From the NCBI GenBank assembly GCA_033549345.1, contig JAWSUT010000002.1, positions 62,001 through 126,000 of the forward strand: DNA of 64,000 nucleotides. Reading direction: 5' to 3'. The notes below the pieces were generated by a model. It was not told the DNA's origin, did not search any database, and saw only the letters and a program-made list of their open reading frames with translations. The DNA comes from JAWSUT01 sp033549345. GTDB lineage: Bacteria; Bacillota; Dethiobacteria; Dethiobacterales; Dethiobacteraceae. The stretch's first letter is position 1. Each line of letters begins with the position of its first letter. Positions 32,914 through 41,084 of the stretch are shown in pieces. The position numbers and the translations under genes were made by a program.

Positions 32914-33196
32914 TATCCCTGAAGCCTTTACGCTACCGTTAAGATTATCTTTAATAAGTTGTTTAGTTGACGGGGAAAAGACTTTTAATGAAATAAAAGA
33001 CATTACAAAAGCAACTGACGGGAATATAAGTGTTCAGTTATCCAAATTACAGAAATGGGGATATGTCGAATCTAAAAAAGGGGTCATTGACAGAAAGAAA
33101 CAAACAGTTTATATGATTACACAGTTTGGATTGAACAAATTAGAAGAGTACGTTGTGTTATTAGAGAGTATAGTTAGGCGTACTACGATTTCATAA
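32894..33196 (+). CDS. Winged-helix transcriptional regulator
   Basis: 100 residues. FTLPLRLSLISCLVDGEKTF, then EIKDITKATDGNISVQLSKL (recognition helix) and a KKQTVYMITQFGLNKLEEYV wing and helix are typical of the small HTH_34/MarR-like family of dimeric repressors. It overlaps the upstream membrane gene by 20 bp. It is probably the autoregulator that binds the palindromes at 32146-32183. Confidence 0.85.
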   Translation: MQMEPNNIPEAFTLPLRLSLISCLVDGEKTFNEIKDITKATDGNISVQLSKLQKWGYVESKKGVIDRKKQTVYMITQFGLNKLEEYVVLLESIVRRTTIS

Positions 33197-33285
33197 ACAA
33201 ATAAACAGGAATGTATTAATTTAGGCAGTGGTACGGTGTTTGTGCGCTTTTAGTTTATGTCAGCGATAAAAAGGAGTCTCAAATT

Positions 33286-33432
33286 ATGAGTTACATCATA
33301 AGTTTTGTAATGGTTATACTTGTTTTTTTTCTAGTAATTAAGATTTATATGTCGGTTGCAGACTGTGTGGGAAATGCGATTGTAAGTTTATTCGTGGGTT
33401 TATGGAAGAAAATTAGCAGGCCAATGGCTTAA
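33286..33432 (+). CDS. 48-residue membrane peptide
   Basis: ATG with AAAAAGGAG upstream. A hydrophobic N-terminal helix (FVMVILVFFLVIKIYM) and an amphipathic C-terminal part ending in KKISRPMA. No family is recognised. Confidence 0.55.
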   Translation: MSYIISFVMVILVFFLVIKIYMSVADCVGNAIVSLFVGLWKKISRPMA

Positions 33433-33485
33433 AATTTTGGATCTACGTTAAGTTATCAGCCAGGGTTGAGATTGGGGGGGCGGTA

Positions 33486-33767
33486 ATGCGCAGTAGGGCT
33501 TTTAATGTTATTTCTAATATAATCGTGGGGCTTATGTCGTTGTACTTCATTATATTGTTTTTATTTATTTTCTACAGCAGGTTTACTTCCAGGGTAGCAT
33601 TTTCCATTGGGATGCCTAATGATTTATCGCTCTATACAGTACTGATTTTATCAATATTGATCATAGCAGCAGTGTACTATGTTAAGGCTCGGCAGAAGGC
33701 CATGTTGATTATAGCAATGGCAGGTGTTTTGTCCTATGCTGCGATTATATCAGGGTTATTTACTTAA
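33486..33767 (+). CDS. Uncharacterised 93-residue membrane protein
   Basis: ATG with a G-rich site upstream. Three predicted membrane helices (about residues 10-32, 45-62 and 70-90) and a short basic N-terminus. Family unknown. It is the last gene before a bidirectional terminator shared with the serpin. Confidence 0.6.
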   Translation: MRSRAFNVISNIIVGLMSLYFIILFLFIFYSRFTSRVAFSIGMPNDLSLYTVLILSILIIAAVYYVKARQKAMLIIAMAGVLSYAAIISGLFT

Positions 33768-33803
33768 TATCCGGTCATGAAATTATGCTTAGTATTTTGA
33801 TAT

Positions 33804-33850
33804 AGAGTAACGGGGTTTCAGTACTGAACTGAAAACCCGTTACTCTTTCT
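33804..33850. terminator. Bidirectional terminator
   Basis: A ~19-bp stem from AGAGTAACGGG to CCCGTTACTCT between convergent genes, with TTTCT on the plus side and an A/T-rich run on the other. Confidence 0.85.
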
Positions 33851-33858
33851 GGCTAGAC

Positions 33859-35169
33859 TTAATTTTGAGGATTATTGATCACACCGATAAATAAGGGAAC
33901 TTCGGCTGTTCCTGTGACGGCAAAGATAAAGGGTTTGTTCAGGATCATTTCCGCCCGGCCGTCAGGTGGTGCCGCCCCGGCGTAATCTATTTTGGTAAAT
34001 GCAGCGGCTTCACAGCCGATTTCATCTATGGAAATAGTGACGGATTGTTTTACGCCGGAAATAAAGAGCGGTTTTGTGTCGGCAAGATTTGAGAAATCCG
34101 CATTTTCCATGTCAAAAGCGAGGCTGATGCCCAGCTTTTGGAGGATGCTGCGCAGATTAAGGTCAGAGCTGAAATTAAACTTGGGTATCTGAAAAATCAC
34201 TTGACCGGCCTGGCGGTCATCTGAAGACAGTGCGGTAACAGCATCGTTGAGAAGGGTTGGGTTACTGAGTATGAACTCCGGGGAAAGTCCCTCATCCGGC
34301 AGGATAAAGAGCATGCTCTGGCCATTTTTAAAGCCGAGACCCGATACGGTATAGCCGTCTCTGCGGACAAAAGAGTGGCTGCCAAAGGTTATGTTCATAA
34401 AATTACTGGTTACTGTGCTGCCGTTGGCAAGGTGGAATATGTCCTGTGCTGTTTTGTTCGCATCAAACCGGGTTGTCCATTCATCATAAAAATAGATTGT
34501 ATTCATCAAGGCCATAATCTGATTTTCGCCAATCTCCTGCGGCCCGCTGCCAAGTTTACCGCCTGTGTTTTCCATAAGCCAGTTGCTGATGAGTTCAGGT
34601 GTATCGGGTGAGGTAAAGTCTGCTTTGTAGGAATGGGCATAGTAATTAGCTGCTGCACTTTGTAAAAATGAAGGTTTAAACTCAACCGTTTCGTCCAGCC
34701 ACAGTGAGTTGGCTATGGTTAGACGGCCGATTTCATTATGTTTATGCAGGCTGCGAAAAAGCTTGGCCGTTTGTTGGTTGATGATGGCCATATTCGGCAT
34801 AGACAAAGCGTGGACAATTTCATCGCGGGTCCGGCCGTTTGCAGATTCCGCCGCCAGTGCAAGTGCCATGTAAAGGCTGACCGGAGAATAAAGCTTGTTT
34901 TTGTCTGTTTTCTCAGAGAGGACAAGAGAAGAAGAGGCAAAGGCGAAGTCGCTTAAGCTGCTGAGGAAGGCAGGGTCGATATCTTCTGACCGGTTACGTC
35001 TTTCATCGTAGTCGTCAAAGCGTATTTTGTCTGGATATTCCGGTGTGGCGATTGCCTTGGCTGTGGTTCCGGGGTTTGTCGGAATCATTGAAAGTGCCGC
35101 GGTAATGGCCAGGGCAACAGCAATGGCAATTGCATATTTTTTAAGAGCTTCTGATGAAAATTGCATCAT
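33859..35169 (-). CDS. Serpin family protease inhibitor, membrane-anchored or secreted
   Basis: 436 residues, of which ~370 form the serpin domain, plus an N-terminal hydrophobic segment (YAIAIAVALAITAALSMI) for export. NKLYSPVSLYMALALAA, FMNITFGSHSFVRRDG and LNKPFIFAVTG are serpin landmarks. The hinge EIGCEAAAFT fits the inhibitory pattern (Gly at P15, small residues at P12-P10, Thr at P8), and counting gives Ala-Ala at P1-P1', suggesting an elastase- or subtilisin-like target. Serpins are uncommon in anaerobic bacteria. Start has AAGGAG ~10 nt upstream. Confidence 0.92.
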   Translation of the reverse strand: MMQFSSEALKKYAIAIAVALAITAALSMIPTNPGTTAKAIATPEYPDKIRFDDYDERRNRSEDIDPAFLSSLSDFAFASSSLVLSEKTDKNKLYSPVSLYMALALAAESANGRTRDEIVHALSMPNMAIINQQTAKLFRSLHKHNEIGRLTIANSLWLDETVEFKPSFLQSAAANYYAHSYKADFTSPDTPELISNWLMENTGGKLGSGPQEIGENQIMALMNTIYFYDEWTTRFDANKTAQDIFHLANGSTVTSNFMNITFGSHSFVRRDGYTVSGLGFKNGQSMLFILPDEGLSPEFILSNPTLLNDAVTALSSDDRQAGQVIFQIPKFNFSSDLNLRSILQKLGISLAFDMENADFSNLADTKPLFISGVKQSVTISIDEIGCEAAAFTKIDYAGAAPPDGRAEMILNKPFIFAVTGTAEVPLFIGVINNPQN

Positions 35170-35363
35170 GATTTGTTTTCTCCTTGGGTAGTCTATTGAG
35201 ATTTTTCCAGACTTTTACTTTATGTATAGATTCTGTCCCTGTTATTTAATTCCTTCCTTATATAGACCTCAAGTTCAGGGGGTCGGTTAGCACTACCATT
35301 ATAGGTTGGAATTTGGATTATCGGAAAAATACATTAAGGACTTTGAAGTTGGGAGTGGGACAA

Positions 35364-35528
35364 TTGGCGAAATCAACAAATCTTATATTATTTGGAATTT
35401 TATTGGTATTGGTTGGAGGAGACGGCATATTTACGGGTGCAGGGATCGTTACAGGAGTTGTTGGAATTGCTATGACTTTTGGTATACTTCCTTTTAATAA
35501 AGACGACTTCTACGATTATGACAAATAA
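35364..35528 (+). CDS. Uncharacterised 54-residue membrane protein
   Basis: TTG start at 35364 with GGGAGTG upstream; an in-frame ATG at 35313 has no ribosome site. One long Gly-rich hydrophobic stretch (residues ~7-41, possibly two short helices) and an acidic tail (KDDFYDYDK). Family unknown. Confidence 0.55.
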   Translation: MAKSTNLILFGILLVLVGGDGIFTGAGIVTGVVGIAMTFGILPFNKDDFYDYDK

Positions 35529-35608
35529 AGACGTGTCTTGTAATAAAAAATATTTAGGTTTATAAAACGGCAAAACTGCAGAAAGTAAGATCAAGAGGTG
35601 AAAATAAA

Positions 35609-35968
35609 ATGAGAACATTTTGGGCTCTGGCCATCAAGTTTGTTATGACTTTGCTCGCTGCAGCTATTGCTGGGTTTGCTTCAGGGATGACAAGTGCGGG
35701 AGTGATATTCCTGACAGCCGCTGTGGGTACCGTTGTCAACTACATAATGGGTGATTTGTTTATTCTGCCCGCAGCGGGTAATGCAGTTGCCTCCATCGCT
35801 GACGGTGGTGTTGCTGCTGTTTTGGCATATATCGTTGCCATCCAAAGCCGTGTTTTTATAACAGACGCTTTTGTGTTTGCTTTGGTTTTCGGCTTGCTTG
35901 TAGCCATTGGTGAGTATTTCTTTCATAAATATCTGGCGAAAGAAAAACACGTGGCGCCTAATCCGTGA
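35609..35968 (+). CDS. DUF2512 (YndM-like) membrane protein
   Basis: 119 residues, AAGAGGTG before the ATG. Four membrane helices; the arrangement with GDLFILPAAGNAVASIADGG in the middle is typical of DUF2512/YndM proteins. Function is unknown. Confidence 0.8.
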   Translation: MRTFWALAIKFVMTLLAAAIAGFASGMTSAGVIFLTAAVGTVVNYIMGDLFILPAAGNAVASIADGGVAAVLAYIVAIQSRVFITDAFVFALVFGLLVAIGEYFFHKYLAKEKHVAPNP

Positions 35969-36002
35969 TCAGCAACAAAAATACAGCAAAGGGGCGATTA
36001 GC

Positions 36003-36806
36003 TTGACCGGAAGCGGCGAGCGTGAAACGAAGTTTGTGAAATGGTCTACGGCGGAAGGGACAAACATTCGCCGTGTGGTAGCTGTGATGAGCGGTAAAGG
36101 AGGCGTGGGTAAATCGTCGGTGACCGCTCTTTTGGCTGTGGCTCTGGCCAAAACCGGATTAAAAGTGGGTATCCTGGATGCGGATATTACCGGGCCGACA
36201 ATTCCGCAGATGTTTGATGTAAGGGGGGTCCCCGAGGGCAGTGAACAGGGAATGCTGCCGCCTGAGAGCAGCTTGGGTATTAAAATTATGTCACTGCAGC
36301 TATTGGTTGATGATGAGGATACACCGGCAATTCTGCGTGCTCCGCTGATTACAGGAACAATTAAACGATTCTGGACCGATGTGGCCTGGGGAGAGCTGGA
36401 TTGTCTTTTGGTGGATTTGCCGCCGGGGACGGGTGATGCTCCTCTAAGTGTAATGCAGTCTCTGCCTTTGGATGGTGTGGTGATGGTCTCTTCGCCGCAG
36501 AAAATTGCGGTGGGTGTTGTTAAAAAAGCGCTTAATATGGCAAGGAGAATGAATATTCCTGTGGTTGGGCTTGTGGAAAACATGAGTTATGTGGAGTGCG
36601 GTAAGTGCGGTGAAAAGATGTATGTGTTTGGGCCCAGCAGCGGCGGGCAGCTGGCGGATGATTTCGGCCTGCCGTTTTTGGGTGCTGTGCCATTGGATCC
36701 GCTGCTTGTGGAACTTGCGGACAGGGGCAGAATTGAGGAATATGATCACCCGGTGTTTGGTGCGGTGATGGAACCATTGACCGAAAAGTATGAAATACTG
36801 AGATAA
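36003..36806 (+). CDS. Mrp/NBP35 family P-loop ATPase (Fe-S carrier)
   Basis: 267 residues from TTG 36003; AAAGGGGCG lies upstream, while the longer frame overlaps the previous gene. Walker A VMSGKGGVGKSS with the deviant Lys, DADITGPTIPQM, and LVDLPPGTGD are diagnostic. The CGKCG pair near residue 205 can bridge an Fe-S cluster between two subunits. It carries and transfers Fe-S clusters to target enzymes, fitting the many ferredoxin-type proteins in this genome. Confidence 0.9.
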   Translation: MTGSGERETKFVKWSTAEGTNIRRVVAVMSGKGGVGKSSVTALLAVALAKTGLKVGILDADITGPTIPQMFDVRGVPEGSEQGMLPPESSLGIKIMSLQLLVDDEDTPAILRAPLITGTIKRFWTDVAWGELDCLLVDLPPGTGDAPLSVMQSLPLDGVVMVSSPQKIAVGVVKKALNMARRMNIPVVGLVENMSYVECGKCGEKMYVFGPSSGGQLADDFGLPFLGAVPLDPLLVELADRGRIEEYDHPVFGAVMEPLTEKYEILR

Positions 36807-36807
36807 G

Positions 36808-36840
36808 AAAAGGCTTTCGGAAATTTTCCGAAAGCCTTTT
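36808..36840. terminator. Bidirectional terminator
   Basis: AAAAGGCTTTCGGAAA paired with TTTCCGAAAGCCTTTT between convergent genes. Confidence 0.92.
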
Positions 36841-36842
36841 GA

Positions 36843-37217
36843 CTATTTTTTTTCTTTTTTTTCAGTGGTGCGCTGCATTGAGCAGTTGCCTCTGAGGACG
36901 GCTCCGTCATCCACCTGCATGGTGTGGACTTTGACATCACCGTCTATAATTCCCGATGCCAGAATTTCCAGCTTGCCGGTTGCTTCCACATTACCGGTGA
37001 TTTTACCGGCCACCTGGATGTTCGTCCCTTTGACCTGAGCTTCAATCTTTGCGTCTTTGCCGATGATGATATCACCGTCAACGTTGACTTCGCCTTCAAC
37101 CCTGCCGTCGATCCGCAGCGGGCCGCTGCCGTGCAGCGTTCCGGTAATCAGAGTGTCCTTGCCGATGACTGTCAAAATTTTATCCGAACTGATTGTAGTC
37201 TTTTTATTAAAGCCCAC
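36843..37217 (-). CDS. Bactofilin (polymer-forming cytoskeletal protein)
   Basis: 124 residues. A central beta-helix with repeating short strands (LHGSGPLRIDGRVEGEVNVD, IIIGKDAKIEAQVKG, VEATGKLEILASGIIDG) and a lysine-rich tail is the bactofilin pattern. Bactofilins form filaments that place cell-wall enzymes. The start overlaps the end of an M23 peptidase gene upstream, a pairing seen in several bacteria. Confidence 0.93.
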   Translation of the reverse strand: MGFNKKTTISSDKILTVIGKDTLITGTLHGSGPLRIDGRVEGEVNVDGDIIIGKDAKIEAQVKGTNIQVAGKITGNVEATGKLEILASGIIDGDVKVHTMQVDDGAVLRGNCSMQRTTEKKEKK

Positions 37218-38079
37218 TGCGCGTTACCTCCGATTTTAACATTTTCAGGGGATCAAGCGGGGTGCCGTTTTTATGGATTTCGAAATGCAGGTGCGGTCCG
37301 GTAGAATTGCCGGTACTGCCGACCTGGGCAATTTTCTGGCCTTTTTCCACAATTTCACCGGGTTTTACACTGAATGTCCGCAGGTGCGCGTAAAACGTGT
37401 TGTATGTGCCGTGACTGATGATGACAAGATTACCCCAGCCCCGTTTATAACTTGCTGAAACGACTCTGCCCGATGCCGCGGCATAGACTGGCGTGCCGAA
37501 GGGCGCGCCGAAATCGACGCCGTTGTGGAAGTTCAGCCGCTGAGTAAACGGCCCGCGCCGCCAGCCAAAAGGAGATGTAACACGGCCGGACACAGGCTTG
37601 AGGTCCGGTGTCCTCTCCATTTTATCTTTGTATACTTCGGCATCTTCTTTTAACAGTTCAAGTTCTTCTGTTTTCTCCGGAATTTTTTCTCTCAGGTAAG
37701 AAATCGTTTCTTCTGTGTCTGCAGATGCTCTGCCGGGAGTACCGCTGCGGTCAGGCAGTGCAGACCGCGATTCTGAAACCAGTGTGCGGACTTGTTGACC
37801 CAATACCTCCAGCTCAGCCATCTGCCCGTTGAGAAGAGCCAGTTCATTTTCAAGTTCAGATAGTTCAGCTTGCAGGACACTGTTTTCATCCTCAAGCACA
37901 GGTACAAGCGCCGCTTTTGCCGACAAATGGGTGTTTGTAACGGCAAGTGTGGTTACACCGGCCGTAACCATAACCAGCAGAAAAGCAGAAATGGCTAAAA
38001 TGATCGTGGAGAGCCTGAAGTTTACCGGAGCCTTACCCCCGTTGGAAACAATCAGGATTGTGTACGTTCTGTTTTTCAT
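37207..38079 (-). CDS. M23 family metallopeptidase
   Basis: 290 residues: N-terminal membrane helix (~25-45), a coiled coil (~60-150) and an M23 LytM-type domain. Zinc ligands are visible in FHNGVDFGAPFGTPVYAA (HxxxD) and GPHLHFEIHKNG (HxH). It cleaves peptidoglycan crosslinks at the cell surface. It overlaps the bactofilin gene by 11 bp, so the two are co-produced; the bactofilin probably localises this hydrolase. GGGGAG precedes the ATG. Confidence 0.92.
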   Translation of the reverse strand: MKNRTYTILIVSNGGKAPVNFRLSTIILAISAFLLVMVTAGVTTLAVTNTHLSAKAALVPVLEDENSVLQAELSELENELALLNGQMAELEVLGQQVRTLVSESRSALPDRSGTPGRASADTEETISYLREKIPEKTEELELLKEDAEVYKDKMERTPDLKPVSGRVTSPFGWRRGPFTQRLNFHNGVDFGAPFGTPVYAAASGRVVSASYKRGWGNLVIISHGTYNTFYAHLRTFSVKPGEIVEKGQKIAQVGSTGNSTGPHLHFEIHKNGTPLDPLKMLKSEVTRSGL

Positions 38080-38217
38080 ATTGTCTCCCCGTTTTTGTCA
38101 GTGTTGTTTTTGGTAATGGTGCCATAATTTTGTTTCGACAATTACGGGCAGATTCCTCTATCAAATTTGAGATTGTCGTTTTTTGAGACCAAAGGCTCAG
38201 TACAGATAGGACCTGAA

Positions 38218-38250
38218 ATGAAGACGCGGGGACAGGTTCCGCGTCCTCAT
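38218..38250. repeat. Palindromic REP-like repeat, unit 1
   Basis: GAAGACGCGG...CCGCGTCCTC hairpin with loop GGACAGGTT. The reverse complement of unit 2, with which it could form a larger hairpin. Confidence 0.75.
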
Positions 38251-38304
38251 CTTTTAACTGTTCTATGTGCTGGCTTACCGTTGTGTACAAAGAAAATGGG
38301 GGAA

Positions 38305-38337
38305 ATGAAGACGCGGAACCTGTCCCCGCGTCTTCAT
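38305..38337. repeat. Palindromic REP-like repeat, unit 2 (inverted)
   Basis: GAAGACGCGG-AACCTGTCC-CCGCGTCTTC, a perfect 10-bp stem. The GGGGACAGGTT core is shared with the repeats at 21274 and 21618. It abuts the stop of the next minus-strand gene. Confidence 0.75.
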
Positions 38338-38639
38338 TATGTCAGGAGGTCGAGGATGTTTGCGGTGTGGATGGTGCGTGTTCCTTCCAGGGTTTGGACC
38401 TGCAGACGGCCGCTGTTGGGGTCAGTGTGGGTGATCATACCGGTTGTGGTTATTTTACCGGAGCCTGAGGCGGAAATGATCCTGAGGACCAGACCCTCAC
38501 GCAGGGAGCGTTCAAGAAGGAGCTGAAACTCCTGCAGGTAATGCTCATCGCGTACAGGTTCCGCTTCGGGGAGGGTAGCTGCAGTCTTTCTGCTTTCAGG
38601 GGGGATGATGCGGCTTCTGGGGAATTGGAATTGTTTCAT
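38337..38639 (-). CDS. Small protein with YolD-like C-terminal region
   Basis: 100 residues from ATG 38639 (GGAGG 7 nt upstream on the minus strand). The C-terminal ~45 residues (GMITHTDPNSGRLQVQTLEG, then HTANILDL) resemble the YolD-like beta fold; the N-terminal part is charged and helical. Function is unknown. Confidence 0.6.
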   Translation of the reverse strand: MKQFQFPRSRIIPPESRKTAATLPEAEPVRDEHYLQEFQLLLERSLREGLVLRIISASGSGKITTTGMITHTDPNSGRLQVQTLEGTRTIHTANILDLLT

Positions 38640-38813
38640 TTTTTGCGCCTCCATATCGAACATGTGTTTGTATTTAGTGTACCATGAAGCTTTAGCGATG
38701 TAAAGAATGAAGCACTATTTTCCAGTATGCTTAATTAGTAAGAAATATGAAGAACAGTTAACATAATGTTAAGTTGTCTTAACAAGTTCTGTGCTGAGAA
38801 ACATATACGGAAG

Positions 38814-38842
38814 TTGCCGCTATCCCCCTTCCGGCCTATAAT
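38814..38842 (+). promoter_or_regulatory. Promoter of the LysM-SleB gene
   Basis: TTGCCG (38814-38819) and TATAAT (38837-38842), 17 bp apart. Upstream GTTAACATAATGTTAAG contains short inverted TTAACA repeats. Confidence 0.7.
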
Positions 38843-38887
38843 AATGACAGTTAACATAAAAAATAGTGCCTGAAGGGGGTACATATT

Positions 38888-39673
38888 TTGAGGAAGAGTG
38901 TAACGGGGATTTTTGTTGTTGTTATGCTGGTTTTCGTCCTTGTCGGACAGGCTGTGGCTGCTGTTCATGTGGTTAGGCCGGGTGAAACGTTGTGGCTTAT
39001 TTCACAGAAGTATGGTACCACAGTTGCCGATTTGGCCCGGGCCAACAGCCTGGTGAATGTGAATTATATCGAGGTCGGCCAACAGCTGTCAGTTCCCGGT
39101 GAAAAGCAGGTAGTGCATACTGTACGGGCGGGTGAGACGCTTTGGACAATATCCCGCCATTATAATTCCACAGTTGCTGCTATTGCGGCCGAGAATCTCA
39201 TTCTTAATGTAAACCTGATTAAAGTGGGCGACAGGCTGGTGATTCCGGGGATCACGGCTCCGTCGGCATCTGTGCCGGTTCTGGCGCCGGGTGGAGGCCG
39301 CAGCTTTACTGCAGCTGAACTGGACTTGTTTGCACGGATTGTTCATGCGGAATCTGCCGGTGAGCCATATACCGGACAGGTGGCTGTGGCGGCAACGATA
39401 CTCAACAGAGTAGACAGCCCACGTTACCCAAACACACTAAGAGATGTGGTTTATCAGGTGGATGGCGGTTATTACCAATACAGTCCGGTGCTGGACGGCC
39501 GCATTGATCTTCCCGCCAATGACAGTGCCCGCAGGGCTGTACAGGACGCGATTAACGGAGCAGATCCATCACTTGGGGCCACCGGGTTTTATAATCCGGC
39601 TAAAACATCAAACCAGTGGGTCCGGCAGCAGCCGGTGACCACGGTGATTGCCAACCACGTTTTCTTCCGGTAA
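38888..39673 (+). CDS. LysM-containing cell wall hydrolase (SleB-like)
   Basis: 261 residues from TTG 38888 with AAGGGGGT upstream. Signal peptide (residues ~1-24), two LysM peptidoglycan-binding repeats (HVVRPGETLWLISQKYG and HTVRAGETLWTISRHYN), then a SleB/Hydrolase_2 catalytic domain (~140-261; IVHAESAGEPYTGQVAVAAT holds the catalytic Glu, GATGFYNPAKTSNQW is a family motif). It acts as a lytic transglycosylase on the wall or spore cortex. Confidence 0.93.
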   Translation: MRKSVTGIFVVVMLVFVLVGQAVAAVHVVRPGETLWLISQKYGTTVADLARANSLVNVNYIEVGQQLSVPGEKQVVHTVRAGETLWTISRHYNSTVAAIAAENLILNVNLIKVGDRLVIPGITAPSASVPVLAPGGGRSFTAAELDLFARIVHAESAGEPYTGQVAVAATILNRVDSPRYPNTLRDVVYQVDGGYYQYSPVLDGRIDLPANDSARRAVQDAINGADPSLGATGFYNPAKTSNQWVRQQPVTTVIANHVFFR

Positions 39674-39677
39674 AAAC

Positions 39678-39711
39678 AAAGGAGTTGGATGCTAGGCATC
39701 CAACTCCTTTT
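39678..39711. terminator. Bidirectional terminator overlapping the DUF1622 stop
   Basis: AAAGGAGTTGGATGC-TA-GGCATCCAACTCCTTTT. The stem includes the last codons of the minus-strand DUF1622 gene. Confidence 0.9.
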
Positions 39712-40036
39712 CGTATGTCTCCTGTCTGATTTCCCAGTGAATAATGTAGTTTAGTATGGCGCGCAGGATAATTATGGCGCCGATAACGATCAACTCTTCT
39801 GTTGTGCGGGCAATCACTGTATGTAGAATCTCCGCGGCCAACTTGAATTCCAGGCCGAAAACAAGATAAAAGGCAAATGTGAGGCGCATCTCCCGCCCTT
39901 CCTGGCGTGTACGGACAAAGCGGAAGAAGGCCAGGGTGGCACCGTAGATAATCACGATGACACCAAAGATCTCCAGTATATGGATTAGTACCTGAATCAG
40001 ATTGCTCAGGATAAGTTCCAAGAGATGCATATCCAT
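39692..40036 (-). CDS. DUF1622 membrane protein
   Basis: 114 residues from the ATG at 40036, 9 nt after AGGAGG; the upstream in-frame ATG is too close. Three membrane helices; RQEGREMRLTFAFYLVFGLE and ELIVIGAIIILRAILNY are typical of DUF1622. Function is unknown, though related proteins are found near transport genes. Confidence 0.85.
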   Translation of the reverse strand: MDMHLLELILSNLIQVLIHILEIFGVIVIIYGATLAFFRFVRTRQEGREMRLTFAFYLVFGLEFKLAAEILHTVIARTTEELIVIGAIIILRAILNYIIHWEIRQETYEKELDA

Positions 40037-40184
40037 TGCCATCTTCCTCCTTTTTCGGTTACATTCGACGAACACTGGTTGATTTCTTTTTTTTGACGTA
40101 GCAAAGGGGATAAAAATACTTACAGGCAAAAAAAAGGGAAAATGTCAGTGCATGAAGAAATTTCCCGTTGCGGAGGTGAAATGT

Positions 40185-41081
40185 ATGGATACGTCCGCTT
40201 TGTTTGATGCGGCTTTTTGGCAGAGCGCCTGGGACGGGGCGAATGCCGATGACAATGAGAGAGCACAGGGCAAAAAAGCTGTTGATGCCTGGAACCGCCG
40301 GGCGAAAAAATATGATAAGAATGTGGGCAGCGATTCGGGCAGCAGGCGTGTTGAAGAAGCTCTGGCTTTTTTGGACAGTTACGGGGTATTGCAGGAAAAA
40401 ATGCGGATTCTGGATCTGGGCTGCGGCCCGGGTAATTTTTCGCTGGCCTTTGCAGAGCGCGGCCATGAAGTTGTGGCGTTGGACCCGGCTGAAAATATGC
40501 TGGCCCTGCTGCAGGAAAAGCTGGCTGACAGGCCGGAGCTGCAGAAGCTGGTGAAGCCCGTCCAGGCCGACTGGATTGCTCTTTCACTTGATGATTTCGG
40601 TTGGAGTGGGCACTTCGATTTAATCTTTGCGTCCATGACTCCGGGTGTCAGAGATGTGGCCACTTTGCAAAAGGTTATGCAGGCTTCACGCTGGTTGGTC
40701 TACATGAGCAGATTTGCCGGTTCGAGGACGCAGCCGTCTGTGGAAGCAGTCTGGCAGGAGTTTAACGACCGGCCGTACTACAGCCAGTCTTTGGACGTAC
40801 TGTTTCCGCAAAACTGGCTTTATGCTTCCGGATACCGGCCGGCGCTCCATTTTGCCCGCTGGGAACGTCAGCACAGCCAGTTACCGGAGGATGCACTGGA
40901 TGAAATCCTCAGTGTTTTGAGTCATAAAATGGATGTTGATCCGCGTGTTGAAGAGGTCGCCCGGTCATATGTTGAGGCGCGGCTTGGCAGGGACGGTACG
41001 TTTTCTGAAATCAAAGGGGCCACATCGGCGATGCTTTTATGGGATATAGAAAAAAAAGTTTTAACACGCTTGGGGGGATAG
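40185..41081 (+). CDS. SAM-dependent methyltransferase
   Basis: 298 residues from ATG 40185 (GGAGGTG upstream). Class I methyltransferase fold with motif I ILDLGCGPGNFSLAFA and acidic ALDPAENM at the end of strand 2. The N-terminal ~80 residues and the C-terminal ~90 residues lie outside the core fold. The substrate is unknown. It is followed closely by the PilZ and mutY genes on the same strand. Confidence 0.85.
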   Translation: MDTSALFDAAFWQSAWDGANADDNERAQGKKAVDAWNRRAKKYDKNVGSDSGSRRVEEALAFLDSYGVLQEKMRILDLGCGPGNFSLAFAERGHEVVALDPAENMLALLQEKLADRPELQKLVKPVQADWIALSLDDFGWSGHFDLIFASMTPGVRDVATLQKVMQASRWLVYMSRFAGSRTQPSVEAVWQEFNDRPYYSQSLDVLFPQNWLYASGYRPALHFARWERQHSQLPEDALDEILSVLSHKMDVDPRVEEVARSYVEARLGRDGTFSEIKGATSAMLLWDIEKKVLTRLGG

Positions 41082-41084
41082 TTT

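Noticed and set aside
27490..35600. Prophage or integrative element with defined ends
   Set aside because: No integrase, phage structural genes or repeated tRNA 3' end were seen inside the window.
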